Shown here: piece by piece, positions 6,990 to 15,282 of the stretch
Numbering within the stretch: position 1 is the first letter of the stretch
Layout of the letters: every line of letters begins with the position of its first letter
Assembly (NCBI GenBank): GCA_955652795.1
Contig: CATPBQ010000123.1
Location: 1 to 15,282 of the forward strand
Reading direction: 5' to 3'
Source of the DNA: an uncultured Steroidobacteraceae bacterium
GTDB taxonomy: Bacteria > Pseudomonadota > Gammaproteobacteria > Steroidobacterales > Steroidobacteraceae
DNA length: 15,282 bases
The notes under the pieces: model-generated
Databases searched by the model: none
What the model was told of the DNA's origin: nothing
What the model saw: only the letters and a program-made list of their open reading frames with translations
Position numbers and translations under genes: made by a program

Positions 6990-9900
6990 ATGTCACACGG
7001 TTTCGTTCATCTGCGGCTGCACACCGAATACTCCCTCAGCGACAGCGTGGTGCGAGTGCCGGAGCTGATCGCGGCAGTGGCCGCCGCGGGCATGCCGGCT
7101 GTCGCGGTGACCGACCAGGGCAATCTCTTCGCGATGATGAAGTTCTATCGCGAGGCGCTCAGGGCGGGCGTCAAGCCGCTCGTCGGGGTAGACCTGCTGG
7201 TGCACGAGGAAGGCGAGCGGCAGCCCCCGACGCGCCTCACACTGTTGTGCCAGTCACCGGGGGGCTACCGCAACCTGGCGCGGCTGGTCAGCCGTGCGTA
7301 CCTCGAGGGGCAGGAGCGCGGCGCGCCGCGCATCGAGCGCGGTTGGCTGTCGGCCACTCATCTCGAGGGCCTGATCGGCCTGTCCTGCGCCACCGAGGGC
7401 GACATCGGCCGCGCGCTGGTCAACGCCCGCGAGCGCGACGCCGAGCGTGCGCTGGATGCGTGGCTCACGTTGTTTCCCGGACGCTTCTACCTGGAGCTGC
7501 AACGCCTTGGCCGGCCTTTCGAGGAAAACTACATTGCCGGCGCGATCGCGCTCGCCGGCCGCAGCGGCGCCCCGGTGGTGGCGACCAACGACGTGCGGTT
7601 CCTCAGACCCGAGCAGTTCGAATCGCACGAGGCGCGCGTCTGCATTCACGACGGCACGCTGCTGGCGGACTCCGGCCGCGTGCGCCGCTACTCGCGCCAG
7701 CAGTACCTGCGCACGCCGCAGGAGATGGCGGCGCTGTTCGCCGACGTGCCGGAGGCGCTGGCGAACTCCGTGGAGATCGCGCGCCGTTGCAGTCTGACGC
7801 TGACACTCGGGGAGGTGCGCCTGCCGCAATATCCGCTGCCCGCGGGCGTGAGCACCGAGGAATTCCTGCGCGCTGAAGCCGCGCGCGGACTCGCCGCACG
7901 CTTCACGGCGGCGGTGAGCGCGCCGCCGGCTCACACGCAGCGCCTGGAGCGCGAGCTGGAAGTCATCTGCCAGATGGGCTTCGCGGGCTACTTTCTCATC
8001 GTCGCCGATTTCATCCGCTGGGCGCGCGAGCACGGCGTGCCGGTGGGTCCGGGCCGCGGCTCGGGCGCGGGCTCGCTCGTGGCCTACAGCCTGAGGATTA
8101 CCGACCTCGATCCGCTCAAGTACGACCTGCTGTTCGAGCGCTTCCTGAATCCCGAGCGTGTCTCGATGCCCGATTTCGACATCGACTTCTGCATGGACGG
8201 CCGCGACCGGGTCATCGATTACGTCGCGGGAAAGTACGGGCGCGAGCGCGTGTCGCAGATCATCACCTACGGCACCATGGCCGCCAAGGCCGTAGTGCGC
8301 GACGTCGGCCGCGTGCTCGGCATGGCCTACGGCTACGTCGACCGCATCGCCAAGCTCATTCCCTTCGAGCTCGGCATCACGCTCGATGGCGCGCTGGAGA
8401 AGGAGCCGGAGCTCAAGCGCCTGTACCAGAGCGAGGACGAGGTCAGAAACCTCATCGAGCTGGCGCGCTCGCTTGAGGGTCTGACCCGCAACGCCGGCAT
8501 GCACGCCGGGGGTGTCGTGATCGCCCCCTCGGTGCTGACCGACTTCGCGCCGCTGTACCGCGATGCGTCCGGCGGCAGCGTCGTCACCCAGTTCGACAAG
8601 GACGATGTCGAGGCGGCGGGGCTGGTGAAGTTCGACTTCCTGGGGCTGCGCACGCTCACCATCATCGAGCGCGCCGCGGCGCTCATCAACCGCGCGCGGC
8701 CGGCAGAGGCGGCAGCGCTCACGGTGAGCACGCTGCCCATGGATGACGCGCCGACCTACACGTTGCTCAAGTCCTGCCGCACCACGGCCGTTTTCCAGCT
8801 CGAGTCGCGTGGCATGAAGGATCTCATCCGCCGGCTGCAGCCGGATTGCTTCGAGGACATCGTGGCGCTGGTGGCGCTGTTCCGCCCCGGCCCGCTGCAG
8901 TCCGGCATGGTGGATGATTTCATCAACCGCAAGCACGGCAGGAGCGACGGCCCGATCGATTACCTGCATCCGAGCCTCGAGCCGATCCTCAAGCCCACCT
9001 ACGGGGTGATCCTCTACCAGGAGCAGGTGATGCAGATCGCGCAGGTGCTGGCGGGCTATACGCTCGGCGGCGCCGACCTGTTGCGGCGGGCGATGGGCAA
9101 GAAGAGCCCCGAAGAGATGGCGCAGCAGCGCTCGGTGTTCGTCAACGGTGCGGTGGCGCGCGGGGTGCGTGAGCAGGTCGCGGTGCACATTTTCGACCTG
9201 ATGGAGAAGTTCGCCGGCTATGGTTTCAACAAGTCGCATTCGGCCGCCTACGCGCTGCTCGCCTACCAGACGGCGTACCTGAAGGCGCACTATCCGGCGG
9301 CTTTCATGGCGGCGGTGCTGTCCGCCGACATGGATCACACCGACAAGGTGGTGACGCTCATCAAGGAATGCACGGATCTTGGCCTGGCGGTGCTGCCGCC
9401 GGATGTCAACGCCTCGCGCTACGAGTTCGCCGCCTGCGGCGAGCGCAGCATCCGTTATGGGCTGGGCGCGGTGCGCGGCGTGGGCCAGGGAGCGGCCGAG
9501 GCGCTGATCGCGGAGCGCAGCGCGCGCGGCGCCTACTCCGGGCTCGAGGATTTGTGCCGTCGCCTGGACCTGCAGAAGGTCAACCGGCGCGTGCTCGAGG
9601 CGCTGTTGCGCGCCGGCAGCCTGGATGGCCTCGGCGCCAATCGTGCGACGCTCATGGACCGCCTGGCCGGGGCCATGCATCTGGGCGAGCAGAACACCCG
9701 CGCCCACGCCGCGGGGCAGAACGATCTGTTCGGGCTCGCGAGCGAGGAGCGCGCGAGCGCCGCACACCTGCGCCGCGGCCCGCCGTTGCCGGAATGGAGC
9801 GAGGTGGTGCGCCTGGCGGGGGAGCGCGAAACACTCGGCCTGTATCTCACCGGCCATCCGCTCGCGCGCTGCGAGTCGAGTCTGGCGCGTTTCGTATCCC

Positions 9901-10505
9901 ACCGCATCGGCGACCTGGTCAGTGACCGGCCGGTCGCCGGGCTCGACAGCGGGCGCTTCGGCGCCGGCAAGCCGGTTACCGTGGCCGGGCTCATCGATGA
10001 GGTGAAGAAACGCGGGCCGCGCGTGATCCTGACACTCGATGACCGTACCGGGCGCATCGAGGCCATGCTGTTCGAGGAGACCTATCAGAAGCACCGCGAT
10101 CTGATCGCCAAGGACGCGCTGGTGTTGGTCGAGGGGCTGTTGCGCTTCGACGAGTTCAGCGACGCCTGGCGGCTGTCGGCGCGGCGCATCAGCGAGCTCG
10201 ACAAGGTGCTTGAGCAGGAAGCGCGGCGCCTGGTGATCCGCTGCACGCACGCCGACGCTGCCGCCTTGGGCGAGCGCCTCGCCGCGATCCTCACGCCGTG
10301 GCGTCCGGGTCCGTGCCCGATCACCATCGAATACGCGGGCCTTGATGCCTGCGGCGCGCTCACGCTCGGCGGCGAGTGGACGGTGCGCGCCAGCCACGAG
10401 CTGCTCGAGCAGCTCGAAGGCCTGCTCGGGCGCGGTGCGCTGCAGGTCGTTTACGGGGCGCCGGCCGCGAGCCCGGGCCCGTCATTCTCCGCTGACGGCC
10501 GCTGA
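6990..10505 (+). CDS. dnaE: DNA polymerase III subunit alpha
   Basis: DnaE is the catalytic subunit of the replicative polymerase (family C). From ATG 6990, 11 bp after rnhB, it has 1171 residues (E. coli 1160); the open frame upstream overlaps rnhB and is not part of the gene. Order of domains: PHP (1 to about 270; HLRLHTEYS at 7-15), palm ([10 protein letters not shown] from 353; PDFDIDF at 394-400 containing the catalytic aspartates; [11 protein letters not shown] carrying the third), fingers ([31 protein letters not shown]), a tandem helix-hairpin-helix region, a clamp-binding pentapeptide QNDLF at 910-914, and an OB fold (from about 996: [20 protein letters not shown]). The PHP site is degenerate: R9 and Q43 replace metal-binding His residues, as in polymerases that use a separate DnaQ exonuclease. 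No Shine-Dalgarno sequence is visible close to the ATG. Confidence 0.98.
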   Translation: MSHGFVHLRLHTEYSLSDSVVRVPELIAAVAAAGMPAVAVTDQGNLFAMMKFYREALRAGVKPLVGVDLLVHEEGERQPPTRLTLLCQSPGGYRNLARLVSRAYLEGQERGAPRIERGWLSATHLEGLIGLSCATEGDIGRALVNARERDAERALDAWLTLFPGRFYLELQRLGRPFEENYIAGAIALAGRSGAPVVATNDVRFLRPEQFESHEARVCIHDGTLLADSGRVRRYSRQQYLRTPQEMAALFADVPEALANSVEIARRCSLTLTLGEVRLPQYPLPAGVSTEEFLRAEAARGLAARFTAAVSAPPAHTQRLERELEVICQMGFAGYFLIVADFIRWAREHGVPVGPGRGSGAGSLVAYSLRITDLDPLKYDLLFERFLNPERVSMPDFDIDFCMDGRDRVIDYVAGKYGRERVSQIITYGTMAAKAVVRDVGRVLGMAYGYVDRIAKLIPFELGITLDGALEKEPELKRLYQSEDEVRNLIELARSLEGLTRNAGMHAGGVVIAPSVLTDFAPLYRDASGGSVVTQFDKDDVEAAGLVKFDFLGLRTLTIIERAAALINRARPAEAAALTVSTLPMDDAPTYTLLKSCRTTAVFQLESRGMKDLIRRLQPDCFEDIVALVALFRPGPLQSGMVDDFINRKHGRSDGPIDYLHPSLEPILKPTYGVILYQEQVMQIAQVLAGYTLGGADLLRRAMGKKSPEEMAQQRSVFVNGAVARGVREQVAVHIFDLMEKFAGYGFNKSHSAAYALLAYQTAYLKAHYPAAFMAAVLSADMDHTDKVVTLIKECTDLGLAVLPPDVNASRYEFAACGERSIRYGLGAVRGVGQGAAEALIAERSARGAYSGLEDLCRRLDLQKVNRRVLEALLRAGSLDGLGANRATLMDRLAGAMHLGEQNTRAHAAGQNDLFGLASEERASAAHLRRGPPLPEWSEVVRLAGERETLGLYLTGHPLARCESSLARFVSHRIGDLVSDRPVAGLDSGRFGAGKPVTVAGLIDEVKKRGPRVILTLDDRTGRIEAMLFEETYQKHRDLIAKDALVLVEGLLRFDEFSDAWRLSARRISELDKVLEQEARRLVIRCTHADAAALGERLAAILTPWRPGPCPITIEYAGLDACGALTLGGEWTVRASHELLEQLEGLLGRGALQVVYGAPAASPGPSFSADGR

Positions 10506-10508
10506 GTT

Positions 10509-10512
10509 AGGA
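10509..10512 (+). promoter_or_regulatory. Ribosome binding site for accA
   Basis: AGGA lies 6 nt before the ATG at 10519, just after the dnaE stop. It selects this ATG over the longer open frame that runs back into dnaE. Confidence 0.6.
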
Positions 10513-10518
10513 TACCGC

Positions 10519-11484
10519 ATGGCCGTTGCGTTCCTCGACTTCGAACAACCGATCGCCGAGCTGGAAGCGAAGATCGAGGAGCTCAAGCACGTGACTTCGG
10601 AAACCGAAGTCAACATTCTCGACGAGATCGGCCGGCTGCAGGCGAAGAGCCGGCAGCTCACGATGAGCATCTTCGCCAATCTCACGCCCTGGCAGATCAC
10701 GCAGCTCGCGCGCCACCCGCACCGGCCCTACACGCTCGATTACGTCAACGCCATCAGCAGCGAGTTCAACGAACTGCACGGTGACCGCATGTACGCGGAC
10801 GACGGAGCCATCGTCGGCGGGTTGGCGCGCATCGACGAGCGCGCGCTCATGATCATCGGCCATCAGAAGGGCCGTGACACCAAGGAGCGCGTGCGCCGCA
10901 ACTACGGCATGCCCAAGCCCGAGGGCTATCGCAAGGCGCTGCGGCTGATGCGTCTCGCCGAGCGCTTCGGGCTGCCGCTGGTGACGCTCATCGATACCCA
11001 GGGCGCCTATCCGGGCGTCGGCGCCGAAGAGCGTGGCCAGAGCGAAGCCATTGCCCGCAACCTCTTCGAGATGTCGGTGCTGCGCATTCCAATCGTGACC
11101 GTGGTTACCGGCGAGGGCGGATCAGGCGGCGCGCTCGGCATCGGCGTGTGCGATCGCCTGCTGATGCTCCAGTACAGCACCTATTCGGTCATCTCGCCCG
11201 AAGGGTGCGCCTCCATCCTGTGGAAGAGCCAGGACAAGAAGGAAGTGGCCGCCGAATCGCTGAATCTCACCGCCGACCGGCTGTATAAGCTTGGGCTGGT
11301 GGATGAGGTCATCGAGGAGCCCCTGGGGGGGGCGCATCGCGACGCCGTGGCAAGCGCCGCGAGTCTCAAGGCCGCGCTGATCCGTCATCTGGACGAGCTC
11401 GACGCGGTGCCGCGCGATCAGCTGCGCGCCACGCGCGCGGCCAAGATCGCCGGCTTCGGCGTGTTTGCCGAAACCGCGGCGTAA
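10519..11484 (+). CDS. accA: Acetyl-CoA carboxylase carboxyltransferase subunit alpha
   Basis: AccA, with AccD, forms the alpha2-beta2 carboxyltransferase that moves carboxyl from biotin on AccB to acetyl-CoA, making malonyl-CoA, the first committed step of fatty-acid synthesis. The 321-residue length matches E. coli (319). The N-terminal helical part ([18 protein letters not shown]) is typical, followed by [39 protein letters not shown] in short pieces, [11 protein letters not shown], and the oxyanion-hole glycines [11 protein letters not shown] from residue 199. The crotonase-type fold continues to [15 protein letters not shown] near residue 235. Its ATG is 13 bp after dnaE and has AGGA at good spacing. 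The dnaE-accA junction is conserved in gammaproteobacteria. A run of eight G lies at 11325-11332 within the coding region, but the frame is intact on both sides. Confident. Confidence 0.97.
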   Translation: MAVAFLDFEQPIAELEAKIEELKHVTSETEVNILDEIGRLQAKSRQLTMSIFANLTPWQITQLARHPHRPYTLDYVNAISSEFNELHGDRMYADDGAIVGGLARIDERALMIIGHQKGRDTKERVRRNYGMPKPEGYRKALRLMRLAERFGLPLVTLIDTQGAYPGVGAEERGQSEAIARNLFEMSVLRIPIVTVVTGEGGSGGALGIGVCDRLLMLQYSTYSVISPEGCASILWKSQDKKEVAAESLNLTADRLYKLGLVDEVIEEPLGGAHRDAVASAASLKAALIRHLDELDAVPRDQLRATRAAKIAGFGVFAETAA

Positions 11485-11488
11485 GGCC

Positions 11489-12843
11489 GTGCCACGCGCG
11501 CTGCGCCGCGGGACCTTGCGGTTTGGCCCGCGCTCCCTCAGCCGACGCCTCGCACAGCTTCTGCCCGGCTTCCCCGACCTCGCCGTGTGCGTCGCTTTCA
11601 GCGGCGGGGCGGACTCCACCGCTCTGCTTGCCGCGCTGGCGCAGCTCAAGCGCCCGCCGCTTAAGGTGCGCGCCCTGCACGTCGATCACCGGCTGCACCC
11701 GCACTCCTCAAGCTGGGCTGCGCACTGCCGGCGCGTGGCGCGCGCCCTCGAGGTGCCGCTGCAAGTGCGGACGGCGAACGTCGCACGCGCGCGCGGCGAG
11801 TCGCTCGAAGCCGCCGCGCGCGCCGCGCGCTACGGGCTGCTCGCCACGGCGCTCGCGCCGCAGGAAGCGCTGCTGACGGCGCACCACCAGGACGATCAGC
11901 TCGAGACCGTGCTGCTGCAGCTGCTGCGCGGCGCGGGCCTCGCCGGCATCGCCGCCATGCCGGCTCTGGCGGCTTTTGCGCGCGGCCACCTGGTGCGCCC
12001 GCTGCTACCCTGGTCGCGCGCCGAACTCACCGCCTGGGTGCGCTCGCAGGGCCTTGAGTGGATCGAGGACCCGGGCAACTCCGAGCTGCGTCTGGATCGC
12101 AACTACCTGCGCACGCGTGTATTGCCGTTGATCCGGGAGCGTTGGCCCGCGGCCGCGGCCACCGTCACGCGCGCCGCGCGCCATGCCGCGGAAGCGCAGC
12201 GGCTGCTCGATGCCGTGGGTGCCGCCGATGCCGCGCGCGCGAGCTTTGGTGCGATGCTGTCGGCTAAGCAACTGCGCACACTGGCGCCCGAGCGCCGCCG
12301 CAATGCGCTGCGGTTCTGGATCACGGCCGCGGGGCACCTGGCACCGCCGGCCAGCCGGCTCGAGGAAATTGCCGGTCCGCTGCTGCAGGCGCGCGCCGAT
12401 GCGCAGCCCTTCGTGAGATGGGAGGGCGCAGTGCTGCAGCGCCAGGCGGACCTGCTGTCGCTGCGCGTCGCCCCCGGGACCACGGGGGTGCTCCAGGAAT
12501 TCAGCTGGCCGTGGCGCAGGCGCCGGACCTGCGCGCTGCCCGAGCCGGGCGGGGAGCTCACGCTGAAGCGCGACGCGCGCGGGCCGGTGGATCTGGACGC
12601 GCTGCCCGCCACGCTGACCATCCGCGCTCGCCGTGGCGGGGAGCGGCTGCGTCCGGTGCGGGGAGGGCCGCGTCGCGCGCTCAAGAGCCTGCTGCAGGAA
12701 GCGCGGGTGCCGGTGGCGGAGCGCGGGCGACTGCCGCTGATTTTCGCCGCCGGGACGCTGATCGCGGTCGCCGGTCTGTGGCTCGATGAGTCGGTGCAGG
12801 CGAGCGCTGCGAGCCGGCGGCGCGCTCGCCTGATCTGGAGCGC

Positions 12844-12853
<10 letters not shown>
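11489..12853 (+). CDS. tilS: tRNA(Ile)-lysidine synthetase TilS
   Basis: TilS uses ATP to attach lysine to C34 of tRNA-Ile2 (anticodon CAU), converting it to lysidine so that it reads AUA and is charged with Ile instead of Met. Counting from GTG 11489 there are 454 residues (E. coli 432). The PP-loop SGGADS is at 38-43, HVDHRLHPHS at 64-73, and TAHHQDDQLET at 130-140, with WIEDPGNS and RNYLRTRVLP beyond. A middle domain (about 215-320) is followed by the C-terminal TilS_C fold at about 376-454 (RARRGGERLRP, LKSLLQEARVP, GLWLDE). The start is chosen because GTG lies 4 nt after the accA stop; an in-frame TTG at 11465 would overlap accA, and a TTG at 11516 is possible but not better supported. 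The Shine-Dalgarno sequence is poor. The C-terminal half is notably Arg- and Ala-rich, as expected at high G+C. Confidence 0.94.
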
Positions 12854-14611
<1,758 letters not shown>

Positions 14612-14614
14612 GCC

Positions 14615-15282
14615 ATGCAGCTGACGGGACATGAAGTCGGAGCGGGGCGGCCACTGTTCCTGATCGCCGGTCCCTGCGTCATCGAGGGCGCAGCCCTCAC
14701 CCAGGAGATCGCCGGCCGGCTCAAGGAGATCACCACCCGGCTCGGCATCCCCTTTATCTTCAAGGCCTCCTACGACAAGGCCAACCGCTCATCCCGAGCC
14801 AGCTTCCGCGGCCCCGGGATCGAGGCGGGCCTGAAAGTTCTCGACGACGTGCGCCGCGCGGTCGGGGTGCCGGTGCTGACCGATGTGCATGAGGACACCC
14901 CGCTTGCGGAGGTGGCCGCGGTCGTGGACGTGCTGCAGACCCCGGCGTTCCTGTGCCGCCAGACGAACTTCATCATCAACGCCGCCTCCCAGGGCAAGCC
15001 CGTCAACATCAAGAAGGGGCAGTTCCTCTCGCCGTGGGAGATGCAGAACGTCGTCGACAAGGCGCGCTCCACCGGCAACGAGGCGATCCTGGTATGCGAG
15101 CGCGGCTTCTCGTTCGGCTACAACAACCTGGTGTCCGACATGCGCTCGCTGTCGATCCTGCGCGCGACCGGCTGCCCGGTGGTGTTCGACGCCACTCACT
15201 CGGTGCAGCTGCCGGGCGGCCAGGGCTCGGCCTCCGGCGGCCAGCGCGAGTTCATTCCGGTGCTGGCGCGTGCGGCGGTCGC
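14615..15282 (+). CDS. kdsA: 3-deoxy-8-phosphooctulonate synthase, 3' end missing
   Basis: KdsA condenses phosphoenolpyruvate with arabinose 5-phosphate to make KDO 8-phosphate, the precursor of the KDO sugars joining lipid A to the LPS core. The frame from ATG 14615, 3 bp after the pyrG stop, is open to the window edge (222 full codons; the family has about 275-285). It begins MQLTGHEVG and then has IAGPCVIEG with Cys21, the KANRSS motif at 55-60, [46 protein letters not shown] and [13 protein letters not shown] with His195. The PCVIE cysteine, where class I enzymes such as E. coli have Asn, marks the metal-dependent class II type. The remaining metal ligands (a Glu and an Asp in known class II enzymes) lie beyond the window. 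No strong Shine-Dalgarno sequence is seen; coupling to pyrG is likely. eno is expected next by synteny. Confidence 0.96.
   Translation, partial: MQLTGHEVGAGRPLFLIAGPCVIEGAALTQEIAGRLKEITTRLGIPFIFKASYDKANRSSRASFRGPGIEAGLKVLDDVRRAVGVPVLTDVHEDTPLAEVAAVVDVLQTPAFLCRQTNFIINAASQGKPVNIKKGQFLSPWEMQNVVDKARSTGNEAILVCERGFSFGYNNLVSDMRSLSILRATGCPVVFDATHSVQLPGGQGSASGGQREFIPVLARAAV

Noticed and set aside
7254..10397. A 1047-codon open frame on the minus strand opposite dnaE
   Set aside because: It is the mirror of a strongly G+C-biased gene: stop codons are rare in the antisense frame. The translation is rich in Arg, His, Gln and Ala, shows no recognisable domain, and the + strand protein is unmistakably DnaE.
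10342..10518. Longer accA beginning inside dnaE
   Set aside because: The extension is Arg/Ser/Ala-rich shadow sequence; ATG 10519 has AGGA upstream and gives the normal AccA N-terminus.

Overview
The window is a compact, single-strand block of housekeeping and envelope genes from a Gram-negative bacterium, roughly two-thirds G+C by eye. Twelve genes lie on the + strand in the order bamA (5' end missing), skp, lpxD, fabZ, lpxA, lpxB, rnhB, dnaE, accA, tilS, pyrG, kdsA (3' end missing). This is the conserved gammaproteobacterial run known from Pseudomonas and Xanthomonas (rseP-bamA-skp-lpxD-fabZ-lpxA-lpxB-rnhB-dnaE-accA-tilS-pyrG-kdsA-eno). The kdsA product carries the metal-dependent (class II) signature, which fits a Xanthomonas-like or other deep-branching gammaproteobacterial lineage better than an enteric or Pseudomonas. 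I cannot name a genus.

Layout. 1-2835: outer-membrane protein assembly (BamA) and its periplasmic chaperone (Skp), separated by 108 bp. 2878-6344: lipid A biosynthesis and fatty-acid elongation (LpxD, FabZ, LpxA, LpxB), tightly packed with overlaps of 8, 4 and 4 bp. 6331-10505: RNase HII and the replicative polymerase alpha subunit. 10519-11484: acetyl-CoA carboxylase carboxyltransferase alpha. 11489-12853: tRNA(Ile) lysidine synthetase. 12854-12964: a 111-bp gap rich in inverted repeats. 12965-14611: CTP synthase. 14615-15282: KDO-8-phosphate synthase.

The genes link envelope growth to core metabolism. AccA supplies malonyl-CoA, FabZ supports chain elongation and shares the beta-hydroxyacyl-ACP pool with LpxA and LpxD, and LpxB joins the two glucosamine halves of lipid A. 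KdsA makes the KDO precursor, and PyrG makes the CTP used to activate KDO. BamA and Skp insert outer-membrane proteins. Coupled translation is likely from lpxD to rnhB, because the stop and start codons overlap.

I found no mobile element, CRISPR array, tRNA or rRNA gene, or defence or biosynthetic cassette, and no previously undescribed system. The most interesting non-coding signal is the tilS-pyrG gap, with three successive inverted repeats, one of which folds into a nested stem just upstream of the pyrG start. Gaps between genes are all 111 bp or shorter, and none holds a credible extra gene.
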